A DNA stretch of 64,000 bases from an uncultured Trueperaceae bacterium (GTDB lineage: Bacteria > Deinococcota > Deinococci > Deinococcales > Trueperaceae), in NCBI GenBank assembly GCA_937907415.1, contig CALCHY010000227.1, positions 1-64,000 of the forward strand, written 5' to 3'. Each line of letters begins with the position of its first letter. The first letter of the stretch is position 1. The translations under genes and the position numbers were made by a program. This document shows positions 44,369 through 52,684 of this stretch, piece by piece. Below the pieces are notes generated by a model. That model was not told the origin of the DNA. It did not search any database and worked only from the letters and a program-made list of their open reading frames with translations.

Positions 44369-44902
44369 TTAGCTGGCTGGCTCGATCAAGCCGTAATCGC
44401 CGTCGTCGCGTAGGTAGATGACGCTTACGAGATCGGTTTCGACGTTGCGGAAGAGGAAGAACTCGTGACCGAGGGCCTCCATCTGAATGGCAGCGTCTTC
44501 AGGAGCCATCGGCCTGAGCACGTGGCGCTTGACGCGCGCAACGTGCGCTGGGCGGTACTCCTCCGGCTCGTCGACGGGCGGCGCGATCGTCTCGCCGCGC
44601 TGAGCGATGAGCCTGCCCTTGAAGCGCTTGAGCTGCCGTTCGAGCTTCGCGACGACCAAGTCGACGGCCGCGTACGTGTCTAGGGCGCGCTCTTCCGCGC
44701 GGATCATGCCGCCAGGCAGGTTGAGCTGCACCTCGACCTTGGCCGGGTTGGCTGCGTTCTCGTGGGTGTCGTACCCCATGACCACGCTGGCGTCGACGAT
44801 CTGATCGGAGTACCGGTCGAGCCGCGAGAGCTTGTCCTCTGCGTACTGCCGCATGGCGTCCGTGACCTCAATGTTGCGACCGATCAGCTTGTAGATGTTC
44901 AT
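44369..44902 (-). CDS. hpf: Ribosome hibernation promoting factor, long form
   Basis: This 177-residue protein starts MNIYKLIGRNIEVTDAMRQYAEDKL and has the long-HPF C-terminal dimerisation domain RPMAPEDAAIQMEALGHEFF, ending near LRDDGDYGLIEP. Long HPF forms 100S ribosome dimers in stationary phase. It has a ribosome-binding site (GGGAG) before the ATG at 44902. Confidence 0.92.
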   Translation of the reverse strand: MNIYKLIGRNIEVTDAMRQYAEDKLSRLDRYSDQIVDASVVMGYDTHENAANPAKVEVQLNLPGGMIRAEERALDTYAAVDLVVAKLERQLKRFKGRLIAQRGETIAPPVDEPEEYRPAHVARVKRHVLRPMAPEDAAIQMEALGHEFFLFRNVETDLVSVIYLRDDGDYGLIEPAS

Positions 44903-45025
44903 GTAGCTCCCTTCGGGCGAACACGTTGCCTGTTAGCCGCCGTACCCCCGGTCACGCAGGTGGTCGCCGCGGCCGCCAGCGCCCGGGATCTAAGCTTACC
45001 ACCCGGACCTCGAGAGCCAGAACCA

Positions 45026-45066
45026 GCTTTCGTCCCGCTGGAATAGCGTGTAGGCCGGGACAAAGC
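45026..45066. repeat. Imperfect inverted repeat before the HxlR gene (operator candidate)
   Basis: GCTTTCGTCCCG (45026-45037) pairs with CGGGACAAAGC (45056-45066) with one bulged base. The right arm covers the expected -35 region of the HxlR promoter. Confidence 0.5.
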
Positions 45067-45085
45067 TTGCGCGGTGCCGCGGTGA

Positions 45086-45091
45086 TAGACT
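45086..45091 (+). promoter_or_regulatory. Leaderless-type -10 box (TAGACT) for the HxlR gene
   Basis: Seven bases separate it from the GTG at 45099. Confidence 0.6.
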
Positions 45092-45098
45092 CGCGGAA

Positions 45099-45527
45099 GT
45101 GGGAGACTTACGCAGCGTCACCGGTGTCCACGCTCCAATGAGAGAAGACTCCGAACTGCGCGTCGAGCGCAGCCGCGGGTCTGGCTCGGTGCGGAGGTGC
45201 GCGGCCGGTTCGGCCATCGAGTTCTTGCAGGAGAAGTGGGTGCTGCACATCGTGCACGCGCTACTCGAAGGCCCGAAGGGGTTCAACGAACTCGGACGCG
45301 AGGTGGGTGGCTGCAACCCAACGACGCTTACTCAGCGCTTGGCGCGCTTGGAGGGGCTCGGTGTCATACACCGCGAGGTCCTTCACGACGAGTCGAACGG
45401 CGCTGGCTTGCCGCGCTGCAGTTACGAGCTGACGGACTCAGGCCAGGACCTCGAGGTCGTGATAGCCGCCATCCGCGAGTGGGCCGTCGCTCACCTCGTA
45501 ACGCCGTCGCACGACGACCTGAGCTAG
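45099..45527 (+). CDS. HxlR-family transcriptional regulator
   Basis: This 142-residue protein has an HxlR winged helix at about residues 32-130: AIEFLQEKWVLHIVHALLEGP, RFGELG-like FNELGREVGGCNPTTLTQRL, and a wing at IHREVLHDESNGAGLPRCSYELT. Cys residues at about 33 and 71 could sense thiol or electrophile stress, as in HypR/QorR members. The GTG at 45099 fits the leaderless box; an ATG at 45138 is the alternative. A candidate operator lies just upstream, so it may regulate itself. Confidence 0.85.
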   Translation: MGDLRSVTGVHAPMREDSELRVERSRGSGSVRRCAAGSAIEFLQEKWVLHIVHALLEGPKGFNELGREVGGCNPTTLTQRLARLEGLGVIHREVLHDESNGAGLPRCSYELTDSGQDLEVVIAAIREWAVAHLVTPSHDDLS

Positions 45528-45542
45528 AACCTCAACGACCGA

Positions 45543-46208
45543 TCAGCTGCGCGTGTTCCTGCCGCCGGGAAGTTGGCGCTTGAGTTGGGCAATGGTGGCG
45601 CGCAACTCTTCGTTCTCGCGTCTCAACGCTAGGTTCTCGCGCTCCAGGGCCTTGAGCTCCGCACGCTGTAGGTGAGCGCGGGCCGGGCTAGCTGGCTCCG
45701 CGATCGTGTCGGCCGCCGTGGAGCGGGGGAGAGTGTGATGCCCCAGGTTCTCGATGGCCTCATCAAGCGCGACGGTACTGCGCAGCGCGCGGTCTTGAAC
45801 GCTGGGCGCCGGCTCGCCGCGGGTGAGCATGAGGCGCATGGCACGCTCTTTGAGGTTCTTGTCGCCGAGCGGGCGGGGGAGAACGAGGTCGACGTGCGCC
45901 TCCTCGCCACGGAAACGCAGGCGGGGTGACAGCCCCGAACCGGCGTCAGGGTCTGCCGTGACGATCATGGGCATGCCGGAGAGGCGAGCCACGCGCTTGA
46001 TGCGGGTGGCTAACGCGAAGCCGTCGAGGTCAGGCAACTCCGCCGCCACGATCGCGAGGTCAGGCGTTGCGCCGCGCAAGTGTTCGAGCGCTTCGCGGGC
46101 CGTGGTGACTTCTGCTATGTGAATGCGAGCATCGCTGAGGAGCACGTCGATAAGTTGCCGCTGCAACTCGTCTGGCTCGACCAGCAAGACGTCGAAGCGA
46201 TCACTCAT
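45543..46208 (-). CDS. Receiver-like protein without phosphoacceptor Asp, with C-terminal coiled coil
   Basis: This 221-residue protein has an N-terminal CheY-like receiver (about 6-125) and a C-terminal coiled coil (about 178-213, AELKALERENLALRRENEEL). The phosphoacceptor is missing: PDLAIVAAELPDLDG has Ala55 where Asp is expected, and the usual Lys is Arg112 in LPRPLG. Thr84 is kept. It is thus a pseudo-receiver, probably a protein-interaction module. It lies 36 bases after minE and is likely in the minD-minE transcript, which suggests a link to division-site control, a link I infer only from position. Confidence 0.8.
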   Translation of the reverse strand: MSDRFDVLLVEPDELQRQLIDVLLSDARIHIAEVTTAREALEHLRGATPDLAIVAAELPDLDGFALATRIKRVARLSGMPMIVTADPDAGSGLSPRLRFRGEEAHVDLVLPRPLGDKNLKERAMRLMLTRGEPAPSVQDRALRSTVALDEAIENLGHHTLPRSTAADTIAEPASPARAHLQRAELKALERENLALRRENEELRATIAQLKRQLPGGRNTRS

Positions 46209-46244
46209 GCGGAACCGAAACCTCCCAGCGTCGTATGCGCTGCC

Positions 46245-46484
46245 TCAGCCGCGCGGTACCGGCAAGTTGGCCATCAACACCACGCGGTCGCCCTGCTGCT
46301 CGACCTTGACGTCAAGGTCGCCGTCGTCAGACGGGAAGTACTTCTTGATGACCGTAACGAGCTCGCGCTTCAGGGCGTCCATGTTCGCCGGGCTGATCTT
46401 GGCGCGGTCGTATGAGAGTACGAGCTTGAGGCGCTCCTTGAGTTCATCCTTGCTCTTGCGGCGACCGAACAGACCTTGAAACAT
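46245..46484 (-). CDS. minE: Cell division topological specificity factor MinE
   Basis: This 79-residue protein shows the MinE pattern: an N-terminal membrane-binding and MinD-contact segment (FQGLFGRRKSKDELKERLKLVLSYDRA) and the beta-rich C-half (LVTVIKKYF, VVLMANLPVPRG). It stimulates MinD ATPase and drives oscillation or positioning of the division inhibitor. Start and minD stop overlap by one base (TGATG). Confidence 0.93.
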   Translation of the reverse strand: MFQGLFGRRKSKDELKERLKLVLSYDRAKISPANMDALKRELVTVIKKYFPSDDGDLDVKVEQQGDRVVLMANLPVPRG

Positions 46485-47293
46485 CAGTTCGCTCCGAAGA
46501 GGCGCCTAAGCGAGGCGAGGAAGCCGCTAGGCTGGTCGTACGAGGGGTAGGCCACGTCGTCTCCCCTTATGCGCTTGGCGATGTCGCGGAACGCGGCGCC
46601 GGCAGCTACCTTGGGTCCCTCATCTAGCGAGGCGGGGTTGCCGACGTTGGTGGAAATGAGGATGCGTTCGTCCTCAGGCACGATGCCGATGAGCTTGACG
46701 CCCAAGATGTCGAGAACGTCGCTGACTTCAAGCATGTCGCCGCGCTTGACCATCTCAGGTCGGAGGCGGTTGACGATGAGGCGCACCTCTGGGATCTCGC
46801 GAGCTTCGAGGAGGCCGATGATGCGGTCGGCGTCACGCACGCTGGAGACTTCCGGGTTGACGACGACGAGAGCGCCTGTGGCGGCGCTGGCGGCAGTCTG
46901 GAAGCCTGACTCGATGCCTGCTGGGCTATCGATGAGCACCCTGTCGAAGCCCTCCTCTTCGAGGAGCGCGCGCACGGCGTCCTTCATGCGCGACTCGGAC
47001 AGCGCGGACTTGTCACGGGTTTGGGAGGTGGCTAGGAGGTGCAGCGTGTCTACGCGCTTGTCGCGGATGATGGCCTGCCTGAGCTTGCAGCGGCCCTCGA
47101 ACACGTCGATGAGGTCGTAAACGACCCGACCTTCTAAGCCCATCACCACGTCAAGGTTGCGCAGGCCGACGTCAGTGTCGACGACGCAGACCTTCTCACC
47201 CAAGCGCGCCAGCGCCGCTCCTACGTTAGCGGTAGTGGTGGTTTTTCCTACCCCGCCCTTGCCGGACGTCACCACGATAGCTCTCGCGTTCAC
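46484..47293 (-). CDS. minD: Septum site-determining ATPase MinD
   Basis: This 269-residue ParA-family ATPase has deviant Walker A KGGVGKTTTTANVG, VDTDVGLRNLDVVMGLE, and a C-terminal amphipathic membrane anchor (SGFLASLRRLFGAN). The start is a GTG at 47293 with AAGGAG upstream. It forms an operon with minE. No minC is adjacent (the upstream neighbour is uvrD), so the inhibitor must be elsewhere or replaced. Confidence 0.94.
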   Translation of the reverse strand: MNARAIVVTSGKGGVGKTTTTANVGAALARLGEKVCVVDTDVGLRNLDVVMGLEGRVVYDLIDVFEGRCKLRQAIIRDKRVDTLHLLATSQTRDKSALSESRMKDAVRALLEEEGFDRVLIDSPAGIESGFQTAASAATGALVVVNPEVSSVRDADRIIGLLEAREIPEVRLIVNRLRPEMVKRGDMLEVSDVLDILGVKLIGIVPEDERILISTNVGNPASLDEGPKVAAGAAFRDIAKRIRGDDVAYPSYDQPSGFLASLRRLFGAN

Positions 47294-47399
47294 AGTCTTA
47301 CTCCTTCTGGGTGGTTACTAGGCTGGGGGGAGCATACCATCCGCTCCCGCCGCGCCAGGTTAATGCCCGGTGAGGTCGTGCGCTCGCATGGCGCAGGCA

Positions 47400-49646
47400 T
47401 CAGGCTGGGGAGAGGCCGGCGAACTTGACGAGGAGGCGCTTGGCGCCCGCGCTCTCGAAGACGACGGTCACCTCGGCGCGTGCGCCCTCGCCGCTTACGC
47501 CGACGACGGTGCCGACGCCGAACTTGGGGTGCTTGACGCGCTCACCGCCACGCAGGGTGAGTCCGCCCTTGGCGCCCGCACCGCCAGCGTCGGCGGCGGC
47601 TGGGGCCGTCGGCGGTTTCCAGACGTCGCGCGAGAACTTGCTGGCCGCGAGCGCGCCAGCGAACTGCTGACCGAAGACATCCGTCTCCATCAGCATGTCG
47701 CGCGGGATGTCCTCCAGGAAACGACTCGGACGCGCCGGCTCGGTGCGGCCGAAAGTCATGCGCGCCTCGCAATGGACTAGGTAGAGCTCCTCTTGAGCGC
47801 GGGTAACGCCGACGTAAAGCAGCCGCCGCTCCTCCTCGATCTCTGGCAGTGAGCCGGTGGAGCTACGGTGCGGGATGAGTCCCTCCTCCATGCCGACGAG
47901 GAACACGACGGGAAACTCGAGCCCCTTGGCGTTGTGGAGCGTCATGAGGGTGACGGCGTCGTCGACCTTCTCGCCGTTGACGGCTTCGACGGCGCGGTCG
48001 TCGTTGCTGCCAAGCAGCGCGGCCTCGTCTAGGAAGTCGGCGATGGAGCCGCCTTGCTCCTCCTGCCACTCAGTGATGGCCGAGAGGAGCTCCTCGAGGT
48101 TCTCGATGCGGCCCTCTGACTCATGCGTGCCCTCGGTCTTGAGGGCCGTGATGTAACCGGAGGCGTCGTAGACGAACTTGAGGAAGTTCGCGGCGGGCAG
48201 CTCGTCCGCGGCGGCAGCGAGGTCGTCCATGAGCTGCACGAAGTCGGCGACCCGCTTGGCGCCGGGAGTGCCAGCTAGGATGTCGTTGGCTTCCCTGCAT
48301 GCGGCCGAGAACGGTCGCCCGTTGCGCACTGCCCACGCCACCAGCCGCTCCTCGCTGGTGTTGCCGATGCCACGCTTGGGCCGGTTGAGTACGCGGCGCC
48401 ACGCCACGTCGTCCGCGGGGTTGAGCGCGGCGCGGGCGTACGCCAACACGTCCTTGACCTCACGCCGGTCGTAGAAGCCGACGCCACCTACGATGCGGCC
48501 TGGGATGGACGCACGCCGCAGCGCCTCTTCCATGACGCGCGACTGTGAGTTCGTGCGGTACAGGACGGCGAACGCCTCGAAAGGCAAGTCGCGCTCCGCT
48601 CGAATGCGCTCGATGGTGCGCGCCACGAAGTCGGCCTCAGCGCGGTGGTCCGCGGCGCGGTAGATGCGCACCTGCTCGCCCTCACCCTTGACCGGCCTCA
48701 GGCTCTTCTCGATGCGGCCCTTGTTGTGGCCGATGATGGCGTTGGCGACCTTGAGCACGCTGCCGACTGAGCGGTAGTTGAGCTCGAGACGGTAGACGGC
48801 GGCGGCTGGGTGATCTGCCCTGAAGTCGAGGATGTTGCGCACGTCCGCGCCGCGGAAGGCGTAGATGCTCTGGTCAGGGTCGCCTACCACCATGAGGTTC
48901 TCGTACGTGCTCGCCAACTGGTTGGTGAGGCGGTACTGCGCGGCGTTGGTGTCCTGATACTCGTCGACGTGAATGAAGACGGCGCGTTGCTGCACGCGCT
49001 CGAGCGTGTCCGGGTGCTCGTCGAAGAGCTCGACGGTGCGGCCGAGGATGTCGTTGAAATCGACGGCGTTCGCGGCAGCAAGGCGCGCTTGGTAGCGCTG
49101 GTAGACCTCGGCGATCAACTCGATAGGCAAGCCTGAGACGAGCGGCCCCCACACGCGTTGCCCCTCGCTGGCGAAAGTCTCCGACGTCCACAAGTTGGAC
49201 TTGGCGCGGTCGATGACGGAGCGCAGCGCGCGTGGGTTGGCCTCTGTCAGGCCGTTCACGGTGCCGAGGATGTCCTTGAGGATGTCAAGCTGGTCGCCGT
49301 CGTCGTAGATGGCGAAGCCGGGTTTGAGGCCGATACGCTCCCCGTAGGTGCGCAGCACCCTCAGGCAGGCGCTGTGGAAGGTGCTGACCCACAGGTCGCG
49401 GCCGGGTGGGCCGATGAGTTCCTGAACGCGCTCCCTCAACTCGCCAGCTGCCTTGTTCGTGAAGGTGACGGCGAGGACCTGTTGCGGTAGCACGCCGTGG
49501 TGACTAAGGAGGTAAGCGATGCGGTGCACGACAGTGCGCGTCTTGCCCGAACCAGCGCCAGCCAGCACGAGCGCGGGACCCTCTAGGTGCACGACGGCGC
49601 TCCGTTGCTCTTCGTTGAGGGGGGCTAGCAGGTCGGCTTCCAACAC
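47400..49646 (-). CDS. uvrD: UvrD/PcrA-type DNA helicase
   Basis: This 748-residue SF1A helicase starts LLAPLNEEQRSAVVHLEGPALV and has Walker A AGAGSGKTRT, VDEYQDTN (motif II), VVGDPDQSIYAFRGAD (motif III), and LMTLHNAKGLEFPVVF and VGVTRAQEEL (motifs V-VI). It functions in nucleotide-excision and mismatch repair. The GTG at 49646 fits the family N-terminus and has a TATGCT box 8 bases before it. The frame extends to 49715 without support. The C-terminal PcrA-type tail binds RNA polymerase in other bacteria (GGERVKHPKFGVGTVV). Confidence 0.93.
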   Translation of the reverse strand: MLEADLLAPLNEEQRSAVVHLEGPALVLAGAGSGKTRTVVHRIAYLLSHHGVLPQQVLAVTFTNKAAGELRERVQELIGPPGRDLWVSTFHSACLRVLRTYGERIGLKPGFAIYDDGDQLDILKDILGTVNGLTEANPRALRSVIDRAKSNLWTSETFASEGQRVWGPLVSGLPIELIAEVYQRYQARLAAANAVDFNDILGRTVELFDEHPDTLERVQQRAVFIHVDEYQDTNAAQYRLTNQLASTYENLMVVGDPDQSIYAFRGADVRNILDFRADHPAAAVYRLELNYRSVGSVLKVANAIIGHNKGRIEKSLRPVKGEGEQVRIYRAADHRAEADFVARTIERIRAERDLPFEAFAVLYRTNSQSRVMEEALRRASIPGRIVGGVGFYDRREVKDVLAYARAALNPADDVAWRRVLNRPKRGIGNTSEERLVAWAVRNGRPFSAACREANDILAGTPGAKRVADFVQLMDDLAAAADELPAANFLKFVYDASGYITALKTEGTHESEGRIENLEELLSAITEWQEEQGGSIADFLDEAALLGSNDDRAVEAVNGEKVDDAVTLMTLHNAKGLEFPVVFLVGMEEGLIPHRSSTGSLPEIEEERRLLYVGVTRAQEELYLVHCEARMTFGRTEPARPSRFLEDIPRDMLMETDVFGQQFAGALAASKFSRDVWKPPTAPAAADAGGAGAKGGLTLRGGERVKHPKFGVGTVVGVSGEGARAEVTVVFESAGAKRLLVKFAGLSPA

Positions 49647-49769
49647 GAGTTCGGAGCATAACCTAGGCTCGCACGGCGGTCCTCTCGGGGAGAGACGTTG
49701 CGTCAGGATGGGCAATACCGCCGCACTAGGCGCCGCGGCGCGCCGGTCTGGGTGTAGGCTGAAAGAACC

Positions 49770-50447
49770 ATGAAAGCGGTCTGTTTCGACCTTGACGACA
49801 CGTTGGGGCGCTACGCCTCCGACTTCTCCGCCTTCGTAGCGCTAGTGCGCAACGAGCTTGGCCTCCATCAGTGCGACATGAACGCTTTCACGCGGCTCGT
49901 GTCGACCGAGTTGGAACAAGATGGCCACCTGACGTTCGAACTCGTGCTGCGGCGCGTGCTCGAGCGCCTGCAGCAACGCCCTCCGAGCGACCTAGCCGAC
50001 CTCGCTAGCGGCGCCGTGGCGGCGTACGCGGCCGATTACCGGCCGCTGCCTGGCGCGGCCGAGCTGCTGGCACGACTCGACGCCAGTGGGGTGAAGCTCG
50101 CGCTTCTGACCAACGGCCCAGACGACATGCAACGGGCCGCCCTCCAAGCGCTTGGTCTAGCGGGCCACTTCCGGGCTGTACTAGTGTCTGGCGACCGCGA
50201 CGTTGCGGCGCGCAAGCCGGCGCCGCGCATGTTCTCCCTAGCATGCACTGCGCTCGAGGTCGTGCCGGAGGACGTCGTCATGGTGGGTGACGACCTAGAC
50301 GCGGACATGGCGGGCGCGCTCGAGTACGGTTTGGGCGCCATTCACGTCGGCAGGCTAGACGGCCCATTGCCACGGGGCGCATCGCAAGCGCGTGACCTCG
50401 CCGAGGTCGGCCGCCTGCTAGCGCAGCCGAGTACAATGTCCTCATGA
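49770..50447 (+). CDS. HAD-family hydrolase
   Basis: This 225-residue protein carries HAD motif I FDLDDTLG, motif II LLTNGPDD, the Lys motif KPAPRMF and motif IV VGDDLDADM, with an alpha cap domain at about 18-90. It resembles predicted phosphatases of small metabolites such as phosphoglycolate-like substrates. A TAGGCT box lies 9 bases before the ATG. Its stop overlaps the next gene by 4 bases. Confidence 0.83.
   Translation: MKAVCFDLDDTLGRYASDFSAFVALVRNELGLHQCDMNAFTRLVSTELEQDGHLTFELVLRRVLERLQQRPPSDLADLASGAVAAYAADYRPLPGAAELLARLDASGVKLALLTNGPDDMQRAALQALGLAGHFRAVLVSGDRDVAARKPAPRMFSLACTALEVVPEDVVMVGDDLDADMAGALEYGLGAIHVGRLDGPLPRGASQARDLAEVGRLLAQPSTMSS
50432..50437 (+). promoter_or_regulatory. 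Leaderless-type -10 box (TACAAT) for the gene at 50444
   Basis: It lies inside the HAD gene's last codons, 6 bases before the ATG, so the gene may be transcribed by itself as well as with its neighbour. Confidence 0.5.
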
Positions 50448-50833
50448 CCGAGAGCGACAAGGCGTTCTACCAGGCGTGGGCCGAACTTCTCGAGTGGTTG
50501 CGAGAGTACGCCGCCCAGAATGAGGGCGTCACGTTCGTGAAGCAGGCCGACTTCACCGACTACATCTACCGCATGGCGCGCCCGTACGACCTGCCAACCA
50601 CAGTCATGACGGCCAGCCTCTCGAGCCAGGCGGACGATCCCGTGCTCGTCGTTACCGCCAGCCAGCGCGCGTCCGTCTTCAAGGAAGTCGTGCTGCACCC
50701 GTTCGAGTCGCACGTCTACCGCAAGCTAACGCTCGCCAAAGACGGCGGTGGCTTGGCCGAGGGACCGCGGCGCTTCACGAAGGAGATGCTCTTCCGCCTC
50801 GCGGACGAACTGTTCGAAGTCGCTGTCGCCTGA
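50444..50833 (+). CDS. Small conserved-looking protein of unknown function
   Basis: I do not recognise this 129-residue protein. It is soluble, with a helical N-terminus (KAFYQAWAELLEWLREYA), a beta-strand core (PVLVVTASQRASVFKEVVLHP) and an acidic C-terminus. No catalytic motif stands out. It overlaps the HAD gene by 4 bases, so it may share that gene's function. The downstream stop is 1 base from the convergent FAD-oxidoreductase stop. Confidence 0.7.
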   Translation: MTESDKAFYQAWAELLEWLREYAAQNEGVTFVKQADFTDYIYRMARPYDLPTTVMTASLSSQADDPVLVVTASQRASVFKEVVLHPFESHVYRKLTLAKDGGGLAEGPRRFTKEMLFRLADELFEVAVA

Positions 50834-50834
50834 G

Positions 50835-51863
50835 TCAGCGCGTCAACTCTTCGTGCAGGCGGGCAGCCAACGCCGTGGCAAGGGTTGCTGCGCGCAGGAA
50901 ACCCCTGCCGCCTAACGCCCCGAAGTAGTAAGTCCCTTTCGTAAGCCGCCGAGCGACAGGTTCACCTGACCGGCGCTTCGCCCGCGCGCCCTGCCAGTGA
51001 CGGAAGGCGGTGGCGTCGTCAACCGCCGGCACCTGCCAGGCCAACGCGCGTTGGAGGGGGTGACGGTTGCCGCCCAGCGCGGCGGCGCCCTGGCGCTCTG
51101 GCGGCTCGCTGCTCGAATGGCCGCCACTCACGTAGACGGTGCCATTATCGAATGCGGCCACGACTGCCCCAGCTACGGGGTAGGGCGCGGTCACGGCGCC
51201 TGTCAGCACGAGCGCCTCGCCCCAGATGGTCTCGAGTTGCGGCAGCCTGATGTGCGGCGGTCGCGCCGCACCGAGGCAGAGGACTACGCGCCGCGCACGC
51301 AGTTGGCCCGCGCTCGTAGCCACGGTCACGAAGCTGGCTTCCTCGACGAGAGAGTCGACACGCACGCCTCGCCGCGTTGCACCTCCGTAGCCCTTAGCTG
51401 CGGCCTCGAGGGCAGCTAGCAACTTGCTTGGCGCCACCCAACCTCCCGTGGCCAGCAGTAGCGCCCCGAACGGTGCGTGGTAGGCGGCAGGCACGTCGTT
51501 AGGTTCGAGCCAGGTCCCTGCGGCGACGCGTTGCCAGGCCCGCGCTTGCTTGGGGTTGTCCGCGATGCGGATCACGCCGCTCGTGAACGCTCCGGTGGCG
51601 AAGCCCAGCGCCTCCAAGTCCCTGGTGAGATCCCAGAAGTCGGCAAGGCCGGCGAGGTCCGCGGCGGAGGCGCGCCCGCTACGGCCACGGTGCGCGTTGA
51701 GAAGCGCGGCAGGAACGCTGGACGCGCCGCTGGCATGGGTCAAGCCCTCGTCGAGGAGCAGCGTATCGAGGCCGGCGCGGGCGGTCATGAGGTTGAGGGT
51801 GGCTCCCGCGACGCCGCCGCCGACCACGATCACGTCGTGGAGTGCCGTTGTCGCGGCGGTCAT
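50835..51863 (-). CDS. FAD-dependent oxidoreductase, MnmC C-domain-like
   Basis: This 342-residue protein starts with the dinucleotide-binding motif VVGGGVAGATLNLMTARAG and has the ASGASSVPAALLNAHRGRS segment, which aligns in position with the GASGN-type segment of the MnmC2 oxidase domain. The C-terminus (YYFGALGGRGFLRAATLA) fits the same family. MnmC2 removes the carboxymethyl group from cmnm5U34 in tRNA. It overlaps the methyltransferase gene by 4 bases, so the bifunctional MnmC would be split here. A general DAO oxidoreductase is the alternative. Confidence 0.75.
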   Translation of the reverse strand: MTAATTALHDVIVVGGGVAGATLNLMTARAGLDTLLLDEGLTHASGASSVPAALLNAHRGRSGRASAADLAGLADFWDLTRDLEALGFATGAFTSGVIRIADNPKQARAWQRVAAGTWLEPNDVPAAYHAPFGALLLATGGWVAPSKLLAALEAAAKGYGGATRRGVRVDSLVEEASFVTVATSAGQLRARRVVLCLGAARPPHIRLPQLETIWGEALVLTGAVTAPYPVAGAVVAAFDNGTVYVSGGHSSSEPPERQGAAALGGNRHPLQRALAWQVPAVDDATAFRHWQGARAKRRSGEPVARRLTKGTYYFGALGGRGFLRAATLATALAARLHEELTR

Positions 51864-52579
51864 GGGGTGGGGACGGGCATGCTGGCTACTAGCACTTCAC
51901 GCTTGCCTCCTGGCGGCCCCGCTACTTTCTTGACCTTCAAGCCGACTGCCGCTAGTGCGCGCCTGACGGGTCCCGCCACGCTGAAGCTCACGATGGCGCC
52001 GCCCGGCGTAAGGCGAGCGGCTAAGCGCGATAGGAACGCCTCGGTCCACAGTTCTGGCAGCTCGGCTGGGCTGAAGGCATCGTGGTAGACGGCGTCTACG
52101 CGCCAAGTGTCATCCTCGCCCCAAGTAGTGCCGAGGGCGTCGCCGACGAACAGCTTCAGGGTCACGTTGCCGTGCGCGAACTCGTGCCACCCACTCGCCA
52201 TGGTCTCGCCGAAACTCGCGCGCCAAGCTACGAGCGCGGCAGGCACTGGCGAGGGGGCGAGCAGCTCCGCATAACCCAGCGCGGCGAGGGTCTCGGCCTG
52301 GGGAGGAGCCAGCTCGAGCGCACGGTAGTCGAGCGCGGCGGTGCCGGCCTCGGCCGCGGCGGCGGTGGCGAGGAAGTTGAGGCCCGCCCCGAAACCGACC
52401 TCCAGCACGCTCAGCGGCCGCCCGACGGCTAGGCGCGCGGCGGCGCCGCTCCCCTCGAGGTAGACGGCGCGCGCTTCCGCAAGGGCGCCGTGGCGCGACT
52501 TGTAGCCCTCGCCGCGCGCGTTCACGAGAGTGCGGGAACCGTCCGCCGTGACGATAGTGCTTACCTGCTGCGGGCCCAC
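51860..52579 (-). CDS. mnmD: tRNA U34 methyltransferase, MnmD type (DUF752)
   Basis: The protein is 239 residues. The SAM motif VLEVGFGAGLNFLATA and the DUF752 hallmark VYHDAFSPAELPELWTEAF are clear. MnmD methylates nm5U34 to mnm5U34 in tRNA, as the N-domain of MnmC does. The start is a GTG at 52579, with TAGCAT 6 bases upstream and no ribosome-binding site. Confidence 0.87.
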   Translation of the reverse strand: MGPQQVSTIVTADGSRTLVNARGEGYKSRHGALAEARAVYLEGSGAAARLAVGRPLSVLEVGFGAGLNFLATAAAAEAGTAALDYRALELAPPQAETLAALGYAELLAPSPVPAALVAWRASFGETMASGWHEFAHGNVTLKLFVGDALGTTWGEDDTWRVDAVYHDAFSPAELPELWTEAFLSRLAARLTPGGAIVSFSVAGPVRRALAAVGLKVKKVAGPPGGKREVLVASMPVPTP

Positions 52580-52585
52580 GGTGAG

Positions 52586-52591
52586 ATGCTA
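52586..52591 (-). promoter_or_regulatory. Leaderless-type -10 box (TAGCAT) for mnmD
   Basis: Six bases separate it from the GTG at 52579. Confidence 0.55.
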
Positions 52592-52684
52592 CCGCCGCGA
52601 GCGCGGGTGGCGGGCCGCGCAAGGTTCTCACGATGTTCGCCGCTAGACTCCAAGTTTAGAAGACTAGGGTCAGAATGTAGGTGG

